Source: Streptomyces sp. NBC_00654
GTDB taxonomy: Bacteria; Actinomycetota; Actinomycetes; Streptomycetales; Streptomycetaceae
DNA: 64,000 nucleotides
Assembly: GCF_026341775.1 (NCBI RefSeq)
Contig: NZ_JAPEOB010000001.1
Location: 2,728,001-2,792,000, forward strand
Direction of reading: 5' to 3'
The notes beneath the pieces are model-generated. The model was not told the DNA's origin. It ran no database searches and was given only the letters and a program-made list of their open reading frames with translations. The position numbers and the translations under genes were made by a program. Shown in pieces: positions 44,701 to 53,182 of the stretch (position 1 is its first letter; every line of letters begins with the position of its first letter).

Positions 44701-47510
44701 CAGCCCTTGCGCCGCTTGAGGACGAAGCGGCCGCCGGAGGCTCCCGGCAGTACCGTCGCCGCCAGCGCGGACACGGTCACCGCCGCCGCCAGCACCCCGT
44801 ACTGCACCGGTGGCATGTACGGCGCCATGCCCGTCGCCGACACCGCGAACGCGGTGAGCGGGACCGCCGCGACCACCGTGCCGATCACCAGACCCGCGAC
44901 CGTCACGAGTCCGGTCTCCAGCACCAGCATCCGCCGCAGCTGCCCGCGCCCCGTGCCGACCATCCGGAGCAGCCGGAACTCACCGCGCCGGCCGGTCGTG
45001 ATCAGGGCGAGCGTGCTGATCACGGAGAGCAGCGCGAAGCCGCCGACCACTCCCACCCCGATGGTGATCATGGCGTTGTCCTCGTCCGACACGGGCGGAG
45101 CGATCCGTATGTCGTCGGCCGTCGCGGGCCGGACCTGTACCCCGCCGTAGGGGGCCAGCGCCTTCCGTACGTCCGCCGCCGAAGCGGCTCCGGAACCGGA
45201 TTCCGCCCCGACCCGGTGTTCCGTCCCGACCCCGTGTTCCGTCCCGACCCCCTGTTCCGTCCCGGAACCCTTTGCGGTCCCGGAACCCTGTGCGGTCCCG
45301 ATCAGGACACTCTGATCCCGGTCCGCCGTGACATGCGGTGCCAAGGCCTCGCGCGGGAGCAGGAACTCCCCGAGACCCAGGGCCCGTTCGTACAGCGCGA
45401 CCACCTTCGGCCTCACCCGCGTACCGTCACCCAGCCGCAGCTCCACCGTGTCACCGGGGCCGACGCCCAGGGCGTCCGCGCGGTCCGCGCCGACCGCGAC
45501 CGTCCCCCGGCCCGTCAGCCGGTCCAGGTCGCCCGCCGTTACTTGCGGGTCGAGCGTGCCGGACAGCTGGGAGGCCGTCACCCCCAGTACCGGGAAGCGG
45601 TCCAGCTTCGGCTCGCCGACCTCGCGGTGGGCGAGGACGACGCTGGACCGCAGCACGCCCGTCGCCGCCGTGACACCGGGTACCTCGCGCACCGCCTCCG
45701 CCGCCCCGGCCGGCAGTCCGGCGCCCGGGGCCGTCGCCACCAGGTCCGCCCGCAGCGCGGCCGACGCCTGCCGGTCCGAGGCCCGCTCCATCGTCGAACC
45801 GGCCGCCAGCTGTACGCAGACGAACGCGACCACCAGCACGATCGGCGTGAGCGCGGCACCGAGCCGCCGGGTGTGCGCGGAGGCGGTCCGCGCGGCCAGG
45901 AATCCGGAGACCCGGCCCATCCGGCGCACCGGGGCGCCGAGCACCCGCATCGCGATCCGCGCGATCCACGGCCCCAGCAGCGCCACCGCGATGACCAGCG
46001 AGGTCGCCGCGCCCGACGCCGCGGCCGCTGCCGCCTGGCCGCCCTGCGACGTGGCGACACCGGCCGAACTGAGACCCGCGAAGACCAGGATCAGCCCGGT
46101 GACGGTACGGAACCGGCCCGGCTCGCTCGGCTCGGGAGCGTTCGCCGCCCCCAGGGCGGCGGCGGGCCGCAGCCGGGTGATGCCCCGTGCCGACAGCATC
46201 GCCACCGGACGTACGAGCAGCGTGATGAGCAGCGCGGCGGCCCCGCCCGCCGCGAACGGCAGCCACAGGGGCACCGGCAACGGCAGCGCGTCCGTCGTCA
46301 GCAGCGACCGCATCGCGAGCCCCAGCGGCACGGCCCCGATGCCGCCCAGCACCGCCGCCGCGGCGGACACCCGGCCCGCCTCCCGGCCGATCGCGGACCG
46401 GAGCTGGCGGGGGGTCGCCCCGACCGCCCGCAGCAGGGCCAGTTCCCCGGACCGCTGATGGACCGCCTGGGACAGCGTGGAGCCGATGACCAGGAGCGCC
46501 ACCATCAGCACGCTGCCGCCGATCGATCCCAGCAGGGCCAGCTGGTCGCCCCGCCCGCCGAGCGCGTCCAGCCGCTCGGCCTCGCCCCGCTCCGCCCCGG
46601 TCAGCACCCGCAGTCCGCGGTCCGACCCGGCCGTGGCGCGCTCGGGCAGCACCTCGGCCACCGAGTCCCGCAGCGCTTCGGCGGAGACGCCCTCCCGCGC
46701 CACGATCCCGATCGCGTCCACGGTGTCCGGATGCCCGGCCAGCCCGGTCAGCCGCTGCTCGGTGAAGAACACGGCCGGGGTGCCGTCGCCCCGGTGCCCG
46801 GTCTCCGCGATGCCGGTGAGGGTGTAGGACCCGGTGGTGCCGCCGGCCTGGAGCGTGACCCGGTCGCCCGGCCTGCTTCCGGCGGGCGCCAGTGCCGTGT
46901 CCAGGACGACTTCGCCTCCGGACTCCGGGGCCCGGCCCTCGGTCAGTTCGTACGGGGTCAGCACAGCGGACGGCCAGGAGCGGCCGACCGCGGGCGCTCC
47001 GCCGCCCACGGTCACCGGCACGGAGTCGTCCGCGACGGCCCGCGCGACGCCTTCGGCGCCGGCCGCCCTCGCCAGCACGGAACGGTCGAGCCGGACCCGT
47101 TCCGGCAGGTGGGCCGACACGGTCCGCGGTTCGCTGCCCCAGGGTTTCGCGGTGTACGAGACCTTCTGGTCGGCCGCCACCACCGCGTCGGCGCCCGCGT
47201 ACCGCTCGACCGGCGGCTGGGCCACCAGCAGCGAACCGAGCACGAACGCGAACGCGCCGATCAGCGCCGCCGCCGCTGCCGTCGCCGTGATCACCGCGGC
47301 CCAGGCCCGGCGATGGGCGGGCAGCGAGCGCCGGGCGAGGAACGCGGACGCACGCCGCGAGCCGTGCCGCACGGACGCGGGCTCGCGCGTGTCCTTCCTT
47401 CCGGCGCGCCGCCCGGTGGCGGACCCCTGGGCCGAAGACCGGTGAGGGTCCGTCCGGCCGGTGTCGTGCACGGCGCTCCTCGTCCTCGTGTCCCGCACGG
47501 CTCTCCTCAT
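44700..47510 (-). CDS. FtsX-like ABC transporter permease
   Basis: 936 residues, two FtsX-type permease halves. N-terminal membrane segment in AWAAVITATAAAAALIGAFAF, then a large extracytoplasmic domain, an FtsX block (LLGSIGGSVLMVALLVIGST, ELALLRAVGATPRQLRSAIG), a second loop domain and a final FtsX block (LLRMVGTGRGQLRRMLVLET). An 18-bp repeat near 45200-45300 makes a GTEHGVG-type low-complexity run. Such permeases with their ATPase export or sense lipids/peptides. The ATG overlaps the ATPase stop by four bases. Confidence 0.92.
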   Translation of the reverse strand: MRRAVRDTRTRSAVHDTGRTDPHRSSAQGSATGRRAGRKDTREPASVRHGSRRASAFLARRSLPAHRRAWAAVITATAAAAALIGAFAFVLGSLLVAQPPVERYAGADAVVAADQKVSYTAKPWGSEPRTVSAHLPERVRLDRSVLARAAGAEGVARAVADDSVPVTVGGGAPAVGRSWPSAVLTPYELTEGRAPESGGEVVLDTALAPAGSRPGDRVTLQAGGTTGSYTLTGIAETGHRGDGTPAVFFTEQRLTGLAGHPDTVDAIGIVAREGVSAEALRDSVAEVLPERATAGSDRGLRVLTGAERGEAERLDALGGRGDQLALLGSIGGSVLMVALLVIGSTLSQAVHQRSGELALLRAVGATPRQLRSAIGREAGRVSAAAAVLGGIGAVPLGLAMRSLLTTDALPLPVPLWLPFAAGGAAALLITLLVRPVAMLSARGITRLRPAAALGAANAPEPSEPGRFRTVTGLILVFAGLSSAGVATSQGGQAAAAAASGAATSLVIAVALLGPWIARIAMRVLGAPVRRMGRVSGFLAARTASAHTRRLGAALTPIVLVVAFVCVQLAAGSTMERASDRQASAALRADLVATAPGAGLPAGAAEAVREVPGVTAATGVLRSSVVLAHREVGEPKLDRFPVLGVTASQLSGTLDPQVTAGDLDRLTGRGTVAVGADRADALGVGPGDTVELRLGDGTRVRPKVVALYERALGLGEFLLPREALAPHVTADRDQSVLIGTAQGSGTAKGSGTEQGVGTEHGVGTEHRVGAESGSGAASAADVRKALAPYGGVQVRPATADDIRIAPPVSDEDNAMITIGVGVVGGFALLSVISTLALITTGRRGEFRLLRMVGTGRGQLRRMLVLETGLVTVAGLVIGTVVAAVPLTAFAVSATGMAPYMPPVQYGVLAAAVTVSALAATVLPGASGGRFVLKRRKG

Positions 47511-48229
47511 CGCAGCCGCCCGCCGTCCATCGTCAGGACGTTGTCCGCCCAGCTCGCCGCGACCGGGTCATGGGTGACCATGACGACCGTGCGGCCGTCG
47601 ATCCGCACCGCGTCCCGCAGGAGTCCCAGCACCAGCGTCGCCGATTCCGGGTCCAGCGACGCCGTGGGCTCGTCCGCGAAGATCACATCCGGCTCGGTCA
47701 CCAACGCGCGGGCCACCGCCACCCGTTGCTGCTGACCGCCGGAGAGCGTCGAGGGGCCGTCGCCGCCGCGCCCCGCCAGCCCGACCCGGGCCAGCAGGTT
47801 CCGGCCACGGGCCAGGACCTCCGCACCGGCCGGGTCGGCGCCCGCCAGTACCAGCGGCAGCACCACGTTCTCCTCGATGGAGAGCGAGGACACCAGGTTG
47901 AGCGCGTGCGACTGGAACACGAATCCGATCCGGTCCCGGCGCAGCCGGGTCAGCGCGGCCTCGGACAGCGAGCCGAGATCGGTGCCGCCGATCCGTACCG
48001 TTCCCGAGGTCGGCCGGTCCAGGCCCGCCGCGCACTGGAGGAACGTGCTCTTGCCCGATCCGGAAGGACCCACCACAGCGGTGAAGCTCCCGGCCGGGAC
48101 CACACAGCTGACCATGTCCAGAGCTGTCGCCTCATTGCCGCTGCCACGTCGCCCGTAGCGCCGGCTCACCGACTCCAGACTGAGCGCGGCCGCCTGTGCC
48201 GTCATGACCGTGTTCACCGTTGCCCTCAC
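47507..48229 (-). CDS. ABC transporter ATP-binding protein
   Basis: 240 residues. Walker A GPSGSGKST, signature LSGGQQQRVAVARAL, Walker B DVIFADEPTASLD, H-loop VMVTHDP; typical of the MacB/LolD group that pairs with FtsX permeases, as the downstream gene shows. The start is uncertain: GTG 48229, GTG 48217 (with GAGGG before it) and ATG 48205 are all in frame. Divergent from the sensor kinase across about 165 bases. Confidence 0.92.
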   Translation of the reverse strand: MRATVNTVMTAQAAALSLESVSRRYGRRGSGNEATALDMVSCVVPAGSFTAVVGPSGSGKSTFLQCAAGLDRPTSGTVRIGGTDLGSLSEAALTRLRRDRIGFVFQSHALNLVSSLSIEENVVLPLVLAGADPAGAEVLARGRNLLARVGLAGRGGDGPSTLSGGQQQRVAVARALVTEPDVIFADEPTASLDPESATLVLGLLRDAVRIDGRTVVMVTHDPVAASWADNVLTMDGGRLR

Positions 48230-48393
48230 CGAACCTTCTCTTTCCTCATGCCGTTGACCTGCAAGAATGCTACGAGGAGGAAGATCCTCGGACGAGGGTG
48301 CGCGCTCCCGGCCGGGGGTACAGCCTGCTCCACCACGGGCCGGGGGGAGCGCACCAGCCCGGTGGCGGGCCGACCCCCGTAATGTGACATGTC

Positions 48394-49623
48394 ATGAGCC
48401 CCGATCCCGGCCCGTTGACGGCCGCCATCCGTCGCGCGTGGGAAGCGTCGCAGTACCTCTTCCTCGGCATCTCCGTAGCCCTGCTCACCTATCTGAGCGG
48501 GTTCCTGGTGGTGGCCGTCATGATGTTCGCGGTCGTCATCATCGGGCTGCCCGCGCTGCCGGAGGCCGCCAAACTGCTGCGCGCGTTCGCGGAGTTCGAG
48601 CGCCGCAGGGCGTCCGCCCGGCTCGGAGTCCCGTTCCGGCCGACGCGGTATCTGCCGCTGGACAGCGGGGAACTGTCCGAGCGGGTCAGACGCGTTCTCA
48701 CCGACTCCACGACCTGGCGCGACGTGCTGTGGCTGCCGTTGCAGACCCTCTTCGGCATGGGGCTGGGCTACCTCACGATGGTGCTGTGGCCGATCGGCCT
48801 CCTCGTGGACGGGGCCGCGCTGCCGCTCGTACGTCTCCTGGACCGGCGTACCGCCGACGAGTACGGCACACCGCTGCCCGAAAGGCGCGGCTGGGTGCTG
48901 CGCTGGATCCCCGTGTTCGCGGATCTGTCGGCGAACTGGACCCTGTCCCTGCTCTCCTCCCGGCCGTCCGCCGCGCTCGCCGAGCGGATCGAGCAGCTCA
49001 CCGAGAGCCGGGCCGGAGCGGTCGCGGCGCACGGTGCCGAACTGCGCCGTATCGAACGGGATCTGCACGACGGCGCACAGGCCAGGATCGTCGCCCTGTC
49101 GATGCGGATCGGCCTGGCCAAGCAGCTCATCGACCGCGATCCCGACGCCGCGCGGGCCCGCCTGGGCGAGGCGCAGGACGGCGCCGACGAGGCGCTCGCC
49201 GAGCTCCGGCACGTGGTGCGCGGCATCCACCCGCCCATCCTGACGGACCGCGGACTGGCCGGTGCGGTACGGGCGCTGGCCGCCGATGTGGCGGTACCCG
49301 TGACGGCCGACCTGGACGGCGTCGAGGACGGCCGTCGGCTGCCCGCCGCGATCGAGGCGGCCGCGTACTTCGTGGTCGCCGAGGCGTTCACCAACATCAG
49401 CAAGCACAGCGGTGCCACCTCGGCGCGCGTCCGGATCGACCGGGGCCCCGGCATCCTGCGGGTGGTGATCGGCGACGATGGGCACGGCGGCGCGGACGAA
49501 CGCGCCGGCAGCGGGCTGGTGGGGATCCGGCGGCGGGTCGCCGCGCTGGACGGCACCACCCGGATCAGCAGCCCCACCGGGGGGCCTACGGACATCGAAG
49601 TGGAGCTGCCGTGCGGATCGTGA
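48394..49623 (+). CDS. Sensor histidine kinase, NarL/HisKA_3 type
   Basis: 409 residues. Membrane segments near 23-55 and 130-155, a sensor domain common in Streptomyces kinases, phospho-acceptor helix RRIERDLHDGAQARIVALSM with its His, and an HATPase domain (VVAEAFTNISKHSGAT, GDDGHGGADERAGSGLVGIRRR). Begins without a clear ribosome-binding site; a palindrome tgacatgtca covers the ATG. Its stop lies within the response regulator gene. Confidence 0.93.
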   Translation: MSPDPGPLTAAIRRAWEASQYLFLGISVALLTYLSGFLVVAVMMFAVVIIGLPALPEAAKLLRAFAEFERRRASARLGVPFRPTRYLPLDSGELSERVRRVLTDSTTWRDVLWLPLQTLFGMGLGYLTMVLWPIGLLVDGAALPLVRLLDRRTADEYGTPLPERRGWVLRWIPVFADLSANWTLSLLSSRPSAALAERIEQLTESRAGAVAAHGAELRRIERDLHDGAQARIVALSMRIGLAKQLIDRDPDAARARLGEAQDGADEALAELRHVVRGIHPPILTDRGLAGAVRALAADVAVPVTADLDGVEDGRRLPAAIEAAAYFVVAEAFTNISKHSGATSARVRIDRGPGILRVVIGDDGHGGADERAGSGLVGIRRRVAALDGTTRISSPTGGPTDIEVELPCGS

Positions 49624-50270
49624 TCGCCGAGGACAACGCCCTGCTGAGGGAGGGCCTGATCCTGCTCCTCACCAGTTCGGGCCATGACGTGGTGGCCGAC
49701 GCCGCCACCGGCCCCGAAGTGCTGCCCGCACTCCTCGAACACCGGCCGGACGTGGCGGTGCTCGACGTGCGGCTGCCGCCCACCTTCCGTGACGAGGGAC
49801 TGCGCGCCGCCCTCGCCGCCCGCGCCGAACTGCCGGAGCTGCCGATCCTGGTCCTCTCGCAGTACGTCGAGGAGACCTACGCCGCCGAGCTGCTCGCCCG
49901 GGGCGCGCAGGGCATCGGCTATCTGCTCAAGGACCGGGTGGGACGCGTCGACCAGTTCCTCGAAGCCCTGGAACGGGTGGCCGCCGGAGGTACGGCCCTC
50001 GACCCGGAAGTGGTCTCCCAGCTGCTCACCCGGAAGGCCTCGGCGGGCCCTCTCCAGAGCCTCACCGCGCGGGAGCGCGAAGTCCTGGAGCACATGGCCC
50101 AGGGCCAGGCCAACGCCACCATCGCCGCCGAACTGGTCGTCTCCGAGCGCGCGGTGAGCAAGCACATCGGCTCGATCTTCGCCAAGCTCGGCCTGGAACC
50201 GGATGACGGCTCGGTGCACCGCCGGGTGCTGGCGGTACTGGCGTACCTGGAGAGCAAGGGAGCGAACTGA
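49611..50270 (+). CDS. NarL/LuxR family response regulator
   Basis: 219 residues. Receiver domain with acidic pair E7-D8, phospho-Asp 52 in VAVLDVRLPP and Lys in YLLKDRVG; C-terminal LuxR HTH (LTAREREVLEHMAQGQANAT, VSERAVSKHIGSIFAKLGL). Starts at GTG 49611 inside the kinase gene (13-base overlap). The pair is divergent from the FtsX/ATPase genes, which are a likely target of control. Confidence 0.94.
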   Translation: MRIVIAEDNALLREGLILLLTSSGHDVVADAATGPEVLPALLEHRPDVAVLDVRLPPTFRDEGLRAALAARAELPELPILVLSQYVEETYAAELLARGAQGIGYLLKDRVGRVDQFLEALERVAAGGTALDPEVVSQLLTRKASAGPLQSLTAREREVLEHMAQGQANATIAAELVVSERAVSKHIGSIFAKLGLEPDDGSVHRRVLAVLAYLESKGAN

Positions 50271-50372
50271 CGGGGCGGGGTGCCGGGCGCCGGGCGCCGG
50301 GCGGCGGGGCGCCGGGCGGCGGGGCGCCGGGCGCCGGGCGGCGGGGCGCCGGGCGCCGGGCGGCGGCGCGGC
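50271..50372. repeat. GGGCGCC/GGGCGGC simple repeat
   Basis: About 100 bases of ccgggcgccgggcggcgggg-like words fill the short convergent gap between the response regulator and the VOC gene and touch the 3' end of the latter. Period is irregular (8-17 bp). Confidence 0.6.
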
Positions 50373-50762
50373 TCACGCGGGCTGCAACAGGTCCCACCGG
50401 TTGCCGTACAGGTCCTCGAAGACCGCCACCGAGCCGTACACCTCGTGCCGGGGCTCCTCCAGGAACCGCACCCCGGCCGCCCGCATCCGCTCGTGGTCGC
50501 CCGCGAAGTCCTCGGTGTGCAGGAAGAATCCGACCCGGCCACCCGTCTGCGCCCCCACGCTCGCGCCCTGGGCCTCGTCCTTGGCGAGGGCCAGGAGCAG
50601 GCCCGTACCCGGGGCGGTGCCGCGCGGGCGCACCACGACCCAGCGGGAGCCGTCGCCCCGGTCCGTGTCCTCGGCCAGTTCGAAGCCGAGGGCGTCGCGG
50701 TAGAAGGCGATGGCCTCGTCGTAGTCGTGGACGACCAGCGTGACCAGGGCGATGAGGGACAT
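50373..50762 (-). CDS. VOC family (glyoxalase/bleomycin-resistance fold) protein
   Basis: 129 residues, two betaalphabetabetabeta modules: LVVHDYDEAIAFYRDALGFE, RWVVVRPRGTAPGTGLLLAL, FFLHTEDFAGDHERMRAAGV and VAVFEDLYGNRWDLLQP. The metal or ligand residues fit the VOC superfamily without specifying activity. ATG 50762 has GGAAGG at seven bases. Single gene. Confidence 0.9.
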   Translation of the reverse strand: MSLIALVTLVVHDYDEAIAFYRDALGFELAEDTDRGDGSRWVVVRPRGTAPGTGLLLALAKDEAQGASVGAQTGGRVGFFLHTEDFAGDHERMRAAGVRFLEEPRHEVYGSVAVFEDLYGNRWDLLQPA

Positions 50763-50878
50763 GTGCGGGTCCTTCCGGGGAAGCGGCACGGCGGTCAAGG
50801 CTGACCGGTGGGTGGGCCGACGCGGCGGTTATACGTAACACTAACGCTCCTCCGTTCCGCCACCGCACCACGCCCCGC

Positions 50879-51121
50879 ATGGACACGAGCGACCTCACCG
50901 AGCTCACGGACCGCGCCCTGCGCCTCGCCGCTCCCGGCCACCGCCGCATCCTCGGCATCACCGGCCCGCCCGGAGCCGGGAAGTCCACCCTGGCGGCCCG
51001 GCTCGTCGACGCCCTCGAAGGACGCGCCGTGCTCGTTCCCATGGACGGCTTCCACCTCGCCGGCGCCGAGCCGGACCGCCTGGGCCGCGCGGACCGCAAG
51101 GGCGCCCCCGACCCCCGCTAG
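50879..51121 (+). pseudogene. Truncated nucleoside/nucleotide kinase-family protein
   Basis: 80 codons: helix LTELTDRALRLAAPGHRRIL, strand plus Walker A GITGPPGAGKSTLAARL, and VLVPMDGFHLAGAEPDRLGR. This is the N-terminal half of uridine-kinase/CoaA-like proteins of about 200-220 residues; the sequence stops right after GRADRKGAP, where the family normally continues with a Phe-Asp lid helix. The Walker A Lys is intact but the catalytic lid is gone, so the gene is probably inactive. Confidence 0.65.
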
Positions 51122-51181
51122 CGCCGTTTCCGGCGTACGGGCAGGATGCTGTGTGCCGTGTCGTCCGCCAGGAGGTCTGCC

Positions 51182-52309
51182 ATGTCCAGCCCGAACCAGC
51201 CCGCCCCCTTCACCGCCGACGACTACCGGGCCCGGATGACCCGCGCCGCCGAGGCGGCCGAGGCCGCCGGTCTCGCCGGTCTCCTCGTGGCGCCCGGCCC
51301 CGACCTCGTACACCTGACCGGCTACCAGCCCGTCAGCACCGAACGCCTCACCCTCCTCGTCCTCAAGGCCGGCGAGGACCCCGTCATGGTCGTCCCGACC
51401 CTGGAGGCACCGGACGCCGAGCACGCGGTGGGCGCCCCGGCACTCACCCTGCGGGACTGGACCGACGGCAAGGACCCGTACGCGGTGACCGCGCCGCTGC
51501 TGGACGCGGGGGGACGGTTCGGGATCAGCGACAACGCCTGGGCGATGCATCTGCTCGGTCTCCAGCAGATCCTCCCCGCCACCTCCTACACCTCCCTCAC
51601 CGAGGCCCTCCCGATGCTCCGGGCGGTCAAGGACGCGCATGAGCTGGACCGCCTCGCGGCAGCGGGTGCCGCCGCCGATGCCACGTACGGCGAGATCCTG
51701 AAGGTGCGCTTCTCCGGCCGCAGGGAGACCGACGTGGCGGCCGATCTGTCCGCACTCCTCAAGCAGTTCGGGCATTCCCAGGTCGACTTCACCGTCGTCG
51801 GCTCCGGTCCCAACGGCGCCAACCCGCACCACGAGGCGGGCGACCGCACCATCGAGCGCGGCGACATGGTGGTCCTCGACTTCGGTGGGCTCAAGCACGG
51901 TTACGGCTCCGACACCTCCCGTACGGTCCACGTCGGCGAACCCACCGCCGAGGAGCAGCGCGTGCACGACATCGTCCGGGAGGCGCAGAAGGCGGGCTGC
52001 GCCGCGGTCCGGCCCGGTGCCGCGTGCCAGGACATCGACCGCGCGGCGCGCGCCGTGATCACCGAGTTCGGCTACGGCGAGCGCTTCATCCACCGCACCG
52101 GCCACGGCATCGGGGTCACCACCCACGAGCCGCCCTACATGATCGAGGGCGAGGAGCGGCCGCTCGTCCCGGGCATGTGCTTCTCCGTGGAGCCCGGCAT
52201 CTACCTCCCCGGCCGGTTCGGAGTCCGGATCGAGGACATCGTGACGGTCACCGAGGACGGCGGACGGCGGCTGAACACGACCTCGCGGGAGCTGGCGATC
52301 GTCGAGTAG
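51182..52309 (+). CDS. M24 family metallopeptidase (Xaa-Pro aminopeptidase-like)
   Basis: 375 residues. Creatinase-like N-terminal domain, then the pita-bread domain with metal ligands D in MVVLDFGGLKHG, D in GSDTSRTVHVG, H in FIHRTGHGIG, E in CFSVEPGIYLP and E in VRIEDIVTV. Removes N-terminal residues preceding proline; a role in peptide turnover. ATG 51182 has AGGAGGTC before it. Confidence 0.93.
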   Translation: MSSPNQPAPFTADDYRARMTRAAEAAEAAGLAGLLVAPGPDLVHLTGYQPVSTERLTLLVLKAGEDPVMVVPTLEAPDAEHAVGAPALTLRDWTDGKDPYAVTAPLLDAGGRFGISDNAWAMHLLGLQQILPATSYTSLTEALPMLRAVKDAHELDRLAAAGAAADATYGEILKVRFSGRRETDVAADLSALLKQFGHSQVDFTVVGSGPNGANPHHEAGDRTIERGDMVVLDFGGLKHGYGSDTSRTVHVGEPTAEEQRVHDIVREAQKAGCAAVRPGAACQDIDRAARAVITEFGYGERFIHRTGHGIGVTTHEPPYMIEGEERPLVPGMCFSVEPGIYLPGRFGVRIEDIVTVTEDGGRRLNTTSRELAIVE

Positions 52310-52342
52310 ACGAAGACACGGGGCCGGGACGCGGCCGCTCGG

Positions 52343-52876
52343 TCAGTCGATGCGGGAGCAGATGTCGGCCTGCGTCCCATGCGCCATGTTCACGGTCTTG
52401 TACCCGGTCGAGCTGATGTCCAGGGTGTACATCCCGTCGACGATGTACAGGCCACGCGGCAGATTGCCACCGCCCTCCCCCACCCCGACCAGCACGGGAC
52501 CGAGCACGGACCAGAACTGGGAGCCGTCGGTGCGGTGGTCGACGACGGCCGTGCCGCTCACGTCCGCGTCGTAGAAGGCGCCGGACCCGGTGTTGGTGAC
52601 CCGGACGACCAGGTCGCCCTTGTACGCGACCCGCTTCACGGAACCGTCCGGGTAGGTGTCCAGCACGCGCCGCACCACTTCGTCGACGACGGGCTCGCCG
52701 TGGACGGGGAAGTCGCACCGGACGCCCGCGGAAACGTCCCACGGCGCGGAGGGCGCAGGTTCCCAGCCGGTGCCGGTGCCGGTGCTGGTGCCGGTGCCGG
52801 CGGGCGTGGCCGAGACGGGCACCGCGCCGAGGAGTACGGCGGCAACGGCCAGCGGGACAACGGTGGTTCGGCGCAT
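52343..52876 (-). CDS. Small secreted protein of unknown function
   Basis: 177 residues with a signal peptide (VPLAVAAVLLGAVPVSA) and a short Thr-Gly run (GTGTSTGTGTG). The mature part has two Cys (VRCDFPVHGEP and the final ADICSRID) and strand-rich segments (LVVRVTNTGSGAFYDADVSG); it suggests a beta-sandwich. No family recognised. Convergent with the aminopeptidase gene, which ends only 33 bases away. Confidence 0.85.
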   Translation of the reverse strand: MRRTTVVPLAVAAVLLGAVPVSATPAGTGTSTGTGTGWEPAPSAPWDVSAGVRCDFPVHGEPVVDEVVRRVLDTYPDGSVKRVAYKGDLVVRVTNTGSGAFYDADVSGTAVVDHRTDGSQFWSVLGPVLVGVGEGGGNLPRGLYIVDGMYTLDISSTGYKTVNMAHGTQADICSRID

Positions 52877-53182
52877 GGCTTCTCCTTGATGAGGCTGGTA
52901 CGAGAGGGACGTTCATCAGCACTGCTACGGGCGGGCGATCGGACAGGAGTCCGTCCCGCCACTCTGTCGCCCGAGCCGGAGAAAGGCCACCGTCAAAAAG
53001 GGATGGGGGCGCCGGAGTTACGAGCCCACAGCTCGCGCCGACGGTTGGCGCGAGTGAGAAAGGACACACCCCGACCATGGTCCCCACGCACGTTAGGCTC
53101 GGCGCAGACCCGCCCTGAACTGGGATTTTGCGTCGTTCGCAGAGATGTGACCGCCGCGGGTCTGGCTTTTCTGGAGGTTCGC

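Noticed and set aside
44238..47735. 1165-codon plus-strand open frame
   Set aside because: Antisense shadow of the FtsX permease and ATPase genes; protein is Arg/Gly/Pro-rich with no domain.
50271..50372. Repeat considered as a CRISPR array
   Set aside because: No constant repeat with unique spacers; simple GC slippage sequence.
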